A stretch of DNA of 64,000 nt from Charina bottae (lineage: Eukaryota > Chordata > Lepidosauria > Squamata > Charinaidae): contig JALMGJ010000002.1 in the NCBI GenBank assembly GCA_023362775.1, forward strand, positions 109,175,981 through 109,239,980, read 5' to 3'. Shown here one piece after another: positions 53,146 through 64,000 of the stretch (position 1 is its first letter; each line of letters starts with the position of its first letter). Made by a program: the position numbers and the translations under genes. The notes below the pieces were generated by a model. It saw only the letters and a list, made by a program, of their open reading frames with translations. It ran no database searches and was not told the DNA's origin.

Positions 53146-53449
53146 GGTGACCCTGCTGAGAATATATACTCCTGGCATACACTCCCACGTTCTTTGCTCA
53201 TCCCTACGAGGAACACACATACGGACACACACACCCTGCCATAATGAGGCAGCAAGCAGGACTTTGGGGAAAATATCTATGTTACCTGTTGGCAAATTTA
53301 CGAAAAGGAAAGTATGTTGTGTTCCTCTTTATCCTTATTCAGTGCTTGACTTAATGATGAAACATTTGGAGGCCCTAAAGTGGAACCCACCAGCTTCCTC
53401 TTGTGACTCAACTCCCTGCTTTCCCATTTAGAGAGATCACACCCATCCC

Positions 53450-53585
53450 CTGTATTGTTTATTCGTTCAGTCGCTTCCGACTCTTCGTGACCATGAACCA
53501 GCCCACGTCGGCTGTCGCCATCCCCAGCTCCCCCACGGTTGAGTCCGTCACCTCCAGAATATCATCCATCCATCTTGCCAAGTTC
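53450..53585 (-). mobile_element. RTE-BovB fragment, minus strand
   Basis: gttcagtcgcttccgactct, tcgtgaccatgaaccagccc and ccagctcccccacggttgag are the reversed BovB 3' region. Confidence 0.75.
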
Positions 53586-55073
53586 TAGGTTTGGGGGAGA
53601 CAATGTTTTTGGTGGCTGGGAACTACACTTAACTTTGGGGGAAGGGCATGGGCCACAGTAGATGGATAAGGTTGCATCATGCATGGGGAATGGGATTTTT
53701 TACTCTCTGCGTGGTGGGTTCTTTGTTTTTTACACTACGCAAAATTTATTTTAGGGCTTACTCTACAGTATTTGTGTGTTTCCATTTTAAAATGGTAGAA
53801 ACTGCCAGTGATTTTTGGCAAATGCTCTAACAAAATAAGGAGGCGGGGACAATGGGGTTTGCAGGTGAAAGGTCGAAACTGGCAAGCTGGAGAACAAACC
53901 ATCACCTATCATATGCCCATCAAAAGGGGCAGGGTTTGCATTATAATGCTCCATCTGCCATCTTGCCAATTTTAACCCTCTGTCTCCCGGCAACTGTGGG
54001 CAGGGACTCGTGTGCTGCAAAAGATTTCAACAGCTGAATGCCAACTTGGGGATACTAGACACATATTTTGTGTATTTTTAATTTATTTTACTTATTTATT
54101 ATTTAAATTTATATGACCGCCCATCTCCCCCAATCAGAGAATTAATCCCTGGTCATGGATAGGAAATAAAGAATGTGACAGACATGGTACTTGGAAGTAG
54201 TGCTTCTTCTCATATTAACAGATTAGCCATATATTTGCTGCCTACATTGAGATAGCAGCATCCTCCCCATCAAAAGCCTCAGTACCAATGATAAAATAAG
54301 GAAAATCCAAATCACACTAGTGGGAGGGGAGGGGAGAAATCATGCATTAACAATAGATTCAATTATTTGTTTGAACAATTAATTGCCTTTTTAATGTCAC
54401 CCCAATACTTGAGGCACTTCCTCAAATTGTCTAGTAATATCTAGTCCAGAATATTTTACTGAAATGTTTATATAGCTGGGAGAGGTATTAGAGAAAATTA
54501 AAAGAAAAAAGATAGTAGTCTTGGTTGATGAGAGGGAAAAAAACCCCACCCAAGACCAGTTGGTTAATGTGTTTATTAAGATCAACCAAATAGCACAAAC
54601 AATGCAAGCATTTGATTTCTGCACAGCTAATCATTAAGCCCACTCCCTCTTTTCTACTGCCTTGCCCAATGAAGAGTTCTGAAGAACATGAAAAAGCAAT
54701 TTTGTGTCACTTTGTTGGTCCCAATAAAGTTCTGTTTAATATGATTTGCTATATATTTTTTAAACTTGCTTTTTACATAGAAAGCACTCAAAGCAAGCAA
54801 GGATTCATGGTGGTGTGTGCAAGGCAGAGGATTTCTAGTGTTTCTTATAGTCATTTTCCCAATTTTATTTTTATTTTTTCAAATTTGGAAAGAAGTTACA
54901 CTTTTGCAACACTAGTATGACAGAGGAATGCATTTTTATCTATTTAAAAAGAAAAGAGAGGGAGACTCTCAAAGTTAAACAACCGCAGGGTAAATGTATC
55001 ACTAGTTAGCAGAGATGTTATGCTTAGTGTTTTTATTTAGACATTTCCTAACTACTTTTGGCTCAGTTTTCAG
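53586..55073. other. intergenic DNA with L2 tail (minus) at 54065-54150
   Basis: Mostly AT-rich. ttatttattatttaaattta plus gaccgcccatctcccccaat is a reversed L2 tail. No gene is recognised. Confidence 0.55.
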
Positions 55074-55826
55074 TGTGTTCCAGAAGACAGCAAAGTGTGA
55101 ATCTTTGAAACATGATAGGAATGAGACAGCTGCACACTATGTTTCATATACCAGCTAATCAGCTAAGGCATAGCTTTCCAAAGTGTGTGTCGCGACACAC
55201 TACTGTGTTGCCTGCGGTGTCCTGGTGTGTCATGCAATAACCCGGAAGTGCTAATGGAACCGAAAGAAGCGGCACCCCTGTCAATCAGCGCCACCACAGC
55301 GGCGGCAACGGTGCCGCTGATTGGCGGGGGTGCCGCTTCTTTCGGTTCCGCCCATCAGCGCTTCCGGGTTTTTTGCGCGACACACCAGGACACCGCAGGC
55401 CATGCTGCCGCCGCCATTGGTGTGTGTCACCAACGTAAAAAGTTTGGAAAGCTCTGAGCTAAGGCATATGAAGGAGAAACACACGTTTCCTCTGCTAATT
55501 AGGGAATATTCCAGAAAAATATCACTACCATATACCTGCTAGTAAGGGCATCATAATGTAGTAAAGCTATGAGGAAAGTCTCTGAATTGGCCAATCTGAA
55601 GTGGCCCCTGGTGGGGAAAAAACAAATAAATAAAACAAAGCCCCACCTCAGTCAAGAGGTTTTTGCACGACACACCAGGGCACCGCAGGCGACACACTAG
55701 TGTGTCGCGACACACACTTTGGAAAGCTATGCCTTAGCTGATTAGCTGGTATATGAAACATAGTGTGCAGCTGTCTCATTCCTATCATGTTTCAAAGATT
55801 CACACTTTGCTGTCTTCTGGAACACA
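55074..55826. repeat. inverted duplication with 169-bp arms, including non-repeat flank
   Basis: 55074-55242 and 55658-55826 are inverted copies. Each arm holds about 95 bp of flank (gaagacagcaaagtgtgaat, gagacagctgcacactatg), the target sequence agctaagg, and the first 70 or so bases of a hAT terminus (catagctttccaaagtgtgt). The complete hAT copy 55169-55456 starts in the left arm. Flank portions are identical; the hAT portion shows a few changes. Confidence 0.9.
55169..55456 (+). mobile_element. hAT family copy, 288 bp
   Basis: It starts CATAGCTTTCCAAAG and ends GTTTGGAAAGCTCTG, with a perfect 8-bp duplication AGCTAAGG (55161-55168, 55457-55464). The core is a palindrome: ggaaccgaaagaagcggcac / gtgccgcttctttcggttcc. 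Confidence 0.93.
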
Positions 55827-58500
55827 GAGGCAGTTCAAGAAGATCATGGAAAAATTAAACTCATCTGATTTATATTCAACAACTCTGTTTTGTTATAGGA
55901 ACCTCTTCTTTACTAAAGAAACCTAGAACCTTGGAGATGTCTATTCACTATGCAGGATGCCTCAGTACAAACAGGACTGGCTCTGTTATTAGGCCAAGTG
56001 AGGCAGCCCTTTCAGGGGATAGATGCTGAGGACTGGGCAGGGTGGCTAAATACTGGAGTTTAGCTGTGTCAGAAGGCTCTTACTATTTTGGGTATCGTTG
56101 GTGTAACATACTTCATCAAGTTTTGGTGCCAGTTTGCCCGGGGAGCAGTTTTCGTGGCCAATATCTCGGCCACCTTTGTGATAGCTGACCAACTGACAAT
56201 TAACAAAAAGGGGGGGGACATTGTGAAAAACAGTAGCAGCAACTATGATAGGCCAGTTGGGACCTCCCTACCCTCTTTTTCTCCAGTTTCACACACATAC
56301 ATGGATATGTAATGAGAATAATAGCGTTGTGGCCTTTCAGCCAGCAAATTATATTAGGCTGATGTTATCACCCAGTTACCTGGGAATAGGTCCCATTGAA
56401 CGTAGTGGTACTCAATAAATGCATACACTTGTGCTGTACACAGTCTGAACACTCAGAGGATCGGAGAAGGAAATTGTTACAAATTGCAGCTTTTTTTCTG
56501 ATTTAATTGGCATCCTGTGAAAGCATTTGGCCTTGCAAAATAACATGAACTGGCTAAAAGAGGAAAGACTGCTGACAGCACATATTCTTTTTACAGTCTA
56601 CAGTTGTTTACAACCAAGTTCCTCTTTGTAGGAGAATGACAGTTCTTTAGAAAAGGGCTCGGGAACTGAGGGTTGAATAACACTTTAAAAGTGGATACAA
56701 TCAAACAGCTGTGCTCTTAAAGTGGCAATCCTGTAACTAACAGCTGTTGATTGCATATAATTCTGTCTTTCAGCTGTTAAATACAATTTTATGGTTTCCT
56801 TTTCTTAGGCTGACAGAGCCATTTGTTCAGAAGTAATCCAGAATTGAGCACAATTAAGTTAAAAGTTACACATATATTATCTATTTTACATCCCAAACTG
56901 ATGAACATATAAGGAGGGTGTGTGTGAGATAGGATGTTAAATTGGCCTAATTAATGTCAAATTAAACACATAATCGTGGCACTCTGGGCATACTTCTTTG
57001 AAGTCAAGAGAATTGTGATCTTGTTCAACACCTACACATTTCTTGATACAGTTTGTATCCACGTTACCACTTGTAAAATAAATCTTTTTTCTTATATACA
57101 TTTCTATGAATGGTCTATGGTTTATGTATCTACCTATCCTTAAGTTTCAGCACACGGTGTACAGCTTTCTTACATTCAAACCAACATAATGAGATTTTTA
57201 TTCCATGGGTGATCTTAATTATTTGATTAATTCTCATTTGTGCACAGTTCAGTGGCAGAATAGATCTCATAAAATATCAGAACCAGGGCCACATTTATAT
57301 TTGCCTACTCTCAGAATAAGGCTGCTTGGTTGCTGAGATGTGCAGAAACATTTTTGAGACTACCATTGCCTATAGAGACTCGTTTATCAGGCATGTGGGA
57401 ACAGGTTTTTCTCCTGAATTATTGTGAATAGTGGAATGTTTTTCAGTGAGAGAGAGGAGTGGCCCTTACCTTCTTAGCTTTAAAAAAAAGAGTAATGTAC
57501 ATTTAGTGATTTCAGTGCTGTTTTCAGGTAATATGGCTCCCCCCTCCTTTGTTTACAAGTATTTTAGTCGAAATTGTTGCATAATACCAAGCTGGTAAAT
57601 GGTATTTGGTTACCAATGGTAAGATGATCTAAAGAAAACAAAAATGCTTTTCAGTGAAATATGCATTGCCCTGTCTCCTTTCTAGCACAGTAAAACTTAC
57701 TTTCCTTGACTGTTCATTGTCTATCCATGCTATGTGAAGTTAACACAAAGAAACAACTGTGCTGCAAAAATATGGATGATCACCTGATGGCAGCAAGATG
57801 AAGTTTTTTGGTATCTCTTTGTTGCCATTGAGTCATTATTTAGATTTGTGCTGCCCAGATGTGGTAGTCTTATATTACCATAAATTTTTCAGAGGCATGT
57901 GTGATAAATAAAATCCAACCCATGATAAGCTTATCACCTTTCCATCTTGCCTGGATTAGATAATTTCCTGAACTCGGAAGAAGGAATGATTCACTTAATT
58001 TATTGTGATATATTCAAGCCATCATATGACAACTACAATCATCACATGTATAAATTAAAATGTGATAACATCATTCAGGAACCCTGAGAAAGATGCTATT
58101 CTCCGTTGTCTTTCAGATCAAAAGTAGATGATGAGGCTTGGCAGACTATATACTATTTTTCTCCTAGCTACCTTATAAATATTAATCAGCAGCACCAAAG
58201 TGCAATTTCACACAATGATCAAGGAAGTATTAATAAGAGGAATAACAGCACACTAACTGTAGAATACATGAATGCTGTGTACTCTGTATTTAATGATTAA
58301 AACAATTATGTAAATATGCAAATTTAGTGAGGTTGGACAAATTTATTTTTGCATCATTTATTCTATATTTTAACAATTTTACATAATAGAGTATTCTTCT
58401 GCTGGCCATGGGACTCTCACATCCCTCTCCCACCCCAGCTTCTCAGATTTCACAGACTTCACACTTTCAAACATAATATGTCTTCCTAAGTATAGCAGTG
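55827..58500. other. intergenic DNA, nothing recognised
   Basis: AT-rich sequence. Short frames at 56088 and 58106 have no domain. No tRNA, ncRNA or repeat was identified with confidence. Confidence 0.45.
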
Positions 58501-58539
58501 AGAATATTGCTGTAATGGAGAAAACAAACTAACAAACAA

Positions 58540-59100
58540 AATGGAAGTTGCACCCTTTTCCTCCCCGACTTTTGGACATGACCAGGGTCAAACCCAGTTC
58601 TTCTCTTTGCTTAACCCTCAGACCCAAGCTGACCTTCCCTTTCCCCAGACAGAGCCCCCCTGCAATCCCATCAAGCCAAAGAATAGAAGCCTCCTTGCCA
58701 GCTCACAGTACAGCCTAAGGGCAGCCCTAAGAAGGAAATTGCAACAGAGAGAAACCCCAAGTTCTATCCTCCATCAGCTGATGACCTCAACATTCCATCT
58801 CCTTCACAATGATCTTCCTCAGCTCTGCTGCCCTCTTGAAAGGCCCGTTTTGCCTAACAACTGAACTAACCCCAGGTGCACTGACAAGGACCTGCCTAGC
58901 TTCCCCAAACTGGCCAGCCAATCAGATCCCTAGGATTTCTCGCCTTGTAGCCCTCACCTTCTATAAAAATATTTGCTTTTCCATTGTTCGGGGTCTCTCT
59001 TTCATAAAGCAGGCACCCAATGATAGTTGCAATAAACATGGTTCTCCTCAGTATTGTGCTCCTTCTTCAGACAGAATCCACAACGTTGCTGTTAAAATAT
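58540..59100 (+). repeat. LTR-like segment (TATA box, AATAAA), unproven
   Basis: A pyrimidine-rich part is followed by gccagccaatcagatcccta (CCAAT), ctataaaaatatttgc (TATA), gttcggggtctctctttc and gcaataaacatggttctcc. This is the order of a U3-R-U5 region. Terminal TG/CA with duplications was not found. Confidence 0.4.
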
Positions 59101-59369
59101 AAACAGTGAGATTATATAACTAGCTGCTTCCAGGTCTAGGTTATGCAGCAATTGTGGGCTCATATATGATTGTGAAATGCCTTTTCTAATGTGTGATAGA
59201 AGATTTTACATATACAGTACTTAAATACAAATATATTTCATTTTCATATATTTTATATGTAGTATTCATATGTTAGAAACATTTGCACTTCTATTATGGC
59301 CCTGAAACCATGTTGTATTTCCTAGAAGAGTTTTGTTGACTTTCTTATGCTTCCTTTCTCACAGGCCTT

Positions 59370-59765
59370 GATAGATAGCTATGCCCATAGAAACAAGATA
59401 AGGTGTACATTCCAAGGATAACTTCTCCAGAGGAAAGGTATTGTTTAATAACAGTCAAGGAGCCCTAGCAAGGATGGAAGGAAGTCCCTTATATGGAGTG
59501 ATGTTAAGATAGAGTGAAGGAAGGAAATTCCTAATATGGCATGAGGTTAAGGTGGAGTATGGGTAACTGAGTAAGGGGTGGTCTTCTAAAGGAGGAGCTG
59601 AATGGAATGTATATAATGTGCTGAAAGGAAGGGGTCCTGCGTGGCCGCCTACCTAACAGCTTGCTGTCATTGCTTTTGCTCTTGGGTGAAGAATAAAGAA
59701 CTTAATTTCATGCAATTGCCTGTTTCTTTGATTCCGGCTCAGAAGCGAACCTGGTAAGGAAATAT
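59370..59765 (+). repeat. LTR-like segment, unproven
   Basis: gaagaataaagaacttaatt is followed by ttctttgattccggctcaga and agcgaacctggtaagg, a layout like the R-U5 end of a retroviral-type LTR. The left end is not defined. Confidence 0.4.
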
Positions 59766-59784
59766 AAAAAATTCTAACATGTGA

Positions 59785-59990
59785 ATCACAGAATCATGGA
59801 GTTGGCAGGATCCATTTAGGCCCCAGAGACCAACCCCCCCCCATCAGTGCTGGATTCCAGATGAAAGCTTCACAAACAGATGCCTGTCTAGCCTTCTCTT
59901 GAAACACATCAACAAAGGACAGCCATCCTTCTCTGGGTAACTGGTTCCTGTCAAACATGTTACAAAGTCTTCTGACATTCAGTCAGTATT
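59785..59990 (+). mobile_element. CR1 LINE fragment
   Basis: tcacagaatcatggagttgg and gcccgt-free variants of the CR1 3' region (gaagcttcacaaacagatgc, ttctcttgaaacacatc) are recognisable. Short and diverged. Confidence 0.6.
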
Positions 59991-60036
59991 CTCATCAGTG
60001 CAGCTACATTTACTGCATAATCCTCTCTCTGTATAC

Positions 60037-60370
60037 CAGAGCTTTCCAAACTGTGTGTCGGGACACGTTAATGTGTTGGCTGCAGATGTGTCGCGGCTGC
60101 TGCTGCCTCCTGGCTTCCACGCAGGTTCTAGTGCCTGCCTTGTGCCTTGCTGCCTCCAAACCTGCCCTGCCAGGATTCTGCGCAGGTCCTAGTGCCTGCC
60201 TTGTGCCCTGCTGCCTCCAAACCTGCTGTGATTCTGTGCAGGTCCTAGTGCCTGCCTTGTGCCCTGCTGTAAGAGTGTGTCGCGAAATGATGCCCTGCTG
60301 TAAGAGAGTGTCACGAAATGATGCATGTCTAAAAAGTGTGTCACCAACATGAAAAGTTTGGAAAGCTCTG
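60037..60370 (+). mobile_element. hAT family copy, 334 bp, abutting a LINE
   Basis: It starts CAGAGCTTTCCAAACTGTGT and ends GTTTGGAAAGCTCTG; the body has the cctagtgcctgccttgtgcc tandem repeats of the copy at 3331. Flanks do not match (ctgtatac / agtgtttg), so one side was probably deleted or rearranged. Confidence 0.85.
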
Positions 60371-61086
60371 AGTGTTTGAGGATCGGGACATTCGCAGGGA
60401 GACCAAAATGCTTGTTTACAAAGCCATTGTATTACCAACCCTTCTGTATGCCTGTGAAACATGGACCCTCTACAAACGCCACCTCCAACTTCTTGAAAGA
60501 TTCCATCAATGCTGCCTCCGAAAAATTCTGCAAATTACTTGGGAAGATAGGCAGACTAATGTTAGCGTATTAGAAGAAGTGAAAACCACCAGCATTGAAA
60601 CAATGATCATCCAACATCAACTTCGCTGGACCGGCCATGTTGTTCGAATGCCTGACCATCGTCTTCCAAAGCAGCTACTTTACTCCCAACTTAAGAATGG
60701 AAAACGGAATATTGGTGGACAGCAAAAGAGATTCAAAGACACTCTCAAAGCTAATTTAAAAAAATGTAATATCAGCATTGAGAACTGGGAAGCCCTAACT
60801 CATGAGCGTTTCAATTGGAGGTCAGCCTTTATTAAAGGCGCTATGGACTTTGAAGAAGCACGAGTACAGGGTGAAAGGGAAAAAAGAGCTAAAAGGAAGG
60901 CACGTCAAGCAAACCCTCATCATGACCGTCTCCCACCCGGAAACCTATGCCCTCATTGTGGGAGGTTGTGCGGATCCAGAATTGGCCTTTACAGCCACTT
61001 ACGGATCCACTGTTAAAATCTTACCCTTGGAAGACAATCTTACTCAGCTACGAGTGATCGCCAATGAATGAATGAATGAATGAATA
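60371..61086 (+). mobile_element. non-LTR retrotransposon C-terminus with a zinc finger
   Basis: An open frame to the stop at 61016 encodes VFEDRDIRRETKMLVYKAIV, LPTLLYACETWTLYKRHLQL and RQLRWTG-type QLRWTGHVVRMPDHRLPKQ, then a C2H2-like finger CPHCGRLCGSRIGLYSHLRI followed by HC. This is the thumb/C-terminal part of a LINE polyprotein; the clade was not assigned. It ends in an (ATGA)n run (61062-61086). The catalytic part of the RT is missing, and the 5' side abuts a hAT copy. Confidence 0.8.
60372..61016 (+). pseudogene. LINE ORF2-type C-terminal fragment, 5' truncated
   Basis: 214 codons remain open without stops or frameshifts. The ATG at 60372 is only the first Met in the fragment. Residues 1-110 match the RT thumb and linker; residues about 193-214 form the Cys/His finger (C-x2-C then H-x4-H). 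Truncated upstream of the RT catalytic motif. Confidence 0.75.
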
Positions 61087-61874
61087 CCAAAAGCAGAGAT
61101 ATATAGGTATGCCGCCATACAATTGCCAGTGTACTTATCTGCAGAAATCTTTTCACAGAATGGATAAGTATTGTCTGCAGAACAAGCTATATATTAAAAG
61201 CTCAGAAGCATGGGCTGACTAAAGAAAAGGAAGACTTCGCTGCTTCAGAAATCTTTCTGCAGTTAGCTTTCCTCTTTAGTTCTTATCGATAGAGAAATGC
61301 TTGGAGCTAGATTTAGGATGTTGAAAATGACAGTGAAACTGGTATCTAAATCAAATTCCACTCCAACCTTAACCTTGTGCTGAATGGTGCTATTGGTTTA
61401 AACCAGGTATTGGCAAACTAATGCACTTCAGTTGCTTTTAAACTCAGTCTTACCATCATGCCCATGGCAATAAATTATGAGAGTTCTAACCCAAACTTCT
61501 GTAGGGCATCAAGTTGCCCATACTTGTACAAATTGTTCAATTTTCCTTTTCTTATTTAACCCCTTCTCAGGAAATATGCTTGAAAAATTCTGCATACTCC
61601 TTTACATCTCCTTGCTTATTAAAATCACTATCCCTGCTGCTTCTGATCTCTTCACACACATCCCCCCTCCACTATATTAATATTAAAGCCACTATATTAA
61701 TGTTGAAGTATTTTAAAGACACCTTCTCTGGAAGTAATGTCCCAGAGAATTGCCAATTTCTAAGTACTACTTAACTGCTCTCTCTTCTAGGAGAATGTCA
61801 TTTGTCCATAAAACTAAATTAGCTGCATGCAGTATTGATAAATACACACACTCAGAATCTCCTATCACAAGCAA

Positions 61875-62245
61875 AATTTATTTTATTTATTTATTATTAA
61901 ATTTCTCTACCGCCCAACTCGCATATAACGACTCTGGGCGGCTTACAGATAATAAAAATAACAATTGCCAAAAACAATTCAATATAACTATAACTATAAA
62001 TACATATAAATACAAATATAAAATATAAATATAAAATTCAAGATGGGAGATGAGATCTTCTCCTAGGCACCCTCACGGTGTTAACCACCCCATGAATAGC
62101 TGTCCCCCCTCCCATCCCAGGCAAGGTGACATAACCATGTCTTCACTCCCTCCCGAAAGGCCGGGAGAGTGGGGTCCTGTCTTACCCCCGGGGGAAGCTT
62201 GTTCCAAAATGGGGTGATCTTCAGCATAGGAAATTAGGGAAGTCA
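61875..62245 (-). mobile_element. L2-type LINE 3' end, minus strand
   Basis: The plus strand shows the T-rich tail, tctctaccgcccaactcgca and ctctgggcggcttacagata, then ggcaccctcacggtgttaac and ctccctcccgaaaggccggg. The C-terminal coding part is decayed. Confidence 0.8.
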
Positions 62246-62434
62246 GGATCGAGGGCAATTCCTTGCAAACAAGCAAACAAACAAACAAAAATGCTGGCTC
62301 GTCATAATGCCCATCTAAACTTGCCTTTATTACTGAATTATTTCAATATATAATGAAACTCATATTTAAAGTTAATATGACATCTACATTATAGTTCCAA
62401 GGAAATGAAAGGTGCCTATAATCCCTTTTAGCAA

Positions 62435-64000
62435 TTAAATGATCATCTGTCTCACATAGTTGTATCTCAAATTCTGATTTGGTTTGTTCAAATTCAAATT
62501 CTTTTTTATCCGATTTAAATTTTGTACAAGTTGCATGTAAGAGAGCCATTGGAAAGTATATCCTTCTAAGGCCAGTTCTTCTTTTGATTTGGTTTTATAT
62601 TGTCCTTGTTCTTTTTTTAGAAAGTCTTTATAAGTCAGCCATTTGTCTTTAGCTCTTAATTCTGTTCTGTGAAATGCTTCTTGCGTGGAGATCCATAAAG
62701 GTCTTTTATAACATAACGTTAATTTATATTTATTCCAAATTCTTAGCAAGGATCTTCTAATATAATGATTTTTAAAGTCCACATTAACTTTTACTTTGTC
62801 GTACCACATATATCCATGCCATCCATATCTTAATTCATGACCCTCCAAGTTCAATAATTTTTCATTTTTCAAAACTATCCATTCTTTAATCCATACCAAG
62901 CAACAAGCAGCATAATATAATTTCAGGTCCGGAAGACCTAGTCTGCCCCTTTCTTTTGAATCTTGTAAAACTTTATATTTTATTCTTGGTTTTTTCCCTT
63001 GCCAAATAAACTTAGAGATATCTTGCTGCCATTGTTTGAAAGGTTCTTCTGATGCCAATATAGGTATTGTTTGAAAAATATATAAAATTTGTGGCAAAAT
63101 ATTCATTTTAATTGCTGAAATTCTACCTAATAATGATAGTTGCAGTTTTTCCCATTGTTCCAAATCTTTTTTAATATCTATCCAAAGTGGAATATAATTA
63201 TTCTTAAACAACTTAACATTTTTAGATGTTAAATATACTCCCAAATATTTTACTTTTTCTTCCATGGAGTATCCAGTTATTTCTTTCAATTTCTCTTGTT
63301 GATGATGGTCCATATTTTTAGTCAAGACTTTTGTTTTCTGTAGATTCACTTTAAACCCTGCTAACGACCCAAAGTCTTTCAATTTCTGTATCAATAATTC
63401 AATTCCATCTAGTGGATTCTCCAAAGTAATGACTAGGTCGTCAGCAAAGGCTCTTGGTTTATAAACTTTTTTAACTCTAATACCATGAATACCATCATCT
63501 TGTCTAATGTCTCTAAGTAACACCTCTAGTACCAATATAAACAAAAGTGGAGATAATGGACAACCTTGTCTTGTGCCTTTTTGGATTTCACATGGTTTAC
63601 TAAATTCTCCATTTACTATTATTTTTGCAAATTGGGGAGTATATATTGATTTAATCCATTTAATAAAATTTCCTCCAAAATTCATATTTTCCAATACTTT
63701 AAACATAAAAGGCCAATTTAAATTATCAAAGGCTTTTTCAGCATCTATAAATATCAAGGCAGCTTGTTTTTCGTAGTGTTGTTCCAAGTATTCCAGTACA
63801 TCTAATATATTACGGACATTGTCTCGGATTTGTCTCTTAGGTAAGAATCCAGCTTGATCTTGATGGATAAAGTTCTTAAGAATATTTTTCATTCTTTCTG
63901 CCAATATAGTTGTAAATATCTTATAGTCATTATTCAATAAAGATATTGGTCTATAATTCTTAGTTAAAGTCAAATCTTGTTGTTCTTTAGGTATCAATGT
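62435..64000 (-). mobile_element. L1 LINE ORF2 (reverse transcriptase and C-terminal domain), cut by right edge
   Basis: The minus strand is open for 520 codons from the window edge to TAA at 62437-62435. Motifs in order: NYRPISLLNNDYKIF (residues 14-28), QAGFLPKRQIRDNV (48-61), catalytic FIDAEKAFDNLNW (about 83-95), KGTRQGCPLSPLLF (140-153), FADD catalytic box (about 184-187), GFKVNLQKTK, and KYLGVYLT. The C-terminal part (GRISAIKMNILPQILYIFQT, WQGKKPRIKYKVL, GLPDLKLYYAACCL) is typical of vertebrate L1. No frameshift or stop interrupts it, so the copy is fairly young. The endonuclease domain and ORF1 would lie beyond the right edge. Confidence 0.95.

Noticed and set aside
58541..58864. 107-codon plus frame at 58.5 kb
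   Set aside because: Pro/Ser/Leu-rich translation of a pyrimidine-rich stretch within a likely LTR; no domain.

Overview
The window is vertebrate nuclear DNA, almost certainly from a squamate reptile (lizard or snake). It has three vertebrate genes with spliced exons and vertebrate splice sites. The gaps are filled by a repeat mix typical of squamates: RTE-BovB ends, tRNA-derived Sauria-like SINEs, a 5S-rRNA-like SINE, L2/CR1 and L1 LINEs, Penelope-like elements and many short hAT-type DNA transposons. No species can be assigned from sequence alone.

Genes, left to right: HMMR on the minus strand (13 coding exons between 6815 and 28855, 513 codons; the C-terminal exons lie off the left edge). 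NUDCD2 on the plus strand (4 exons, 29990-36689, complete, 157 aa). CCNG1 on the minus strand (5 coding exons, 45878-51608, complete, 295 aa, with a probable non-coding first exon near 52.4-52.7 kb and a 3'UTR exon below 43818). From memory of the human map this is the reverse complement of the 5q34 order CCNG1-NUDCD2-HMMR. HMMR and NUDCD2 are head to head with 1.1 kb between their start codons. The HMMR side of that gap carries CCAAT, E2F-like and CHR-like motifs. HMMR (spindle and microtubule protein, hyaluronan receptor), NUDCD2 (p23-like cochaperone of the LIS1/dynein pathway) and CCNG1 (p53-induced cyclin) all touch the cell cycle or spindle, but only HMMR and NUDCD2 appear to share a promoter.

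Repeats by region: 1-2.8 kb holds a broken pogo transposase, a hairpin, a hAT-like fragment and a 580-bp foldback. 3.19-6.69 kb is a nest in which a SINE was hit by a hAT element, which was then hit by an L1 derivative and by a second hAT element. HMMR introns carry L2 and L1 fragments, small hAT elements, a duplicated unit, a near-perfect 1.38-kb palindrome made of two inverted Penelope GIY-YIG ends, and a 1.4-kb hAT-like element. The promoter/NUDCD2 region holds several copies of one short hAT family plus SINEs. 37.9-40.2 kb is a decayed Penelope element with reverse transcriptase and GIY-YIG remnants. 44.5-45.6 kb is a DNA transposon split by a solo LTR that is itself split by a hAT copy. 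55.1-55.8 kb is an inverted duplication that includes non-repeat flank. 59.8-64 kb is LINE-rich (CR1, a LINE C-terminus with a zinc finger, L2) and ends in a long open L1 ORF2 cut by the right edge.

The most notable items are the palindromic Penelope element, the dispersed hAT family (tracked by the end motif AGCTTTCCAAA, mostly with intact 8-bp target duplications), the nest at 3.2-6.7 kb, and a GC-AG intron in NUDCD2. Exon boundaries were placed by eye from reading frame, splice consensus and remembered family sequence; no alignment was run.
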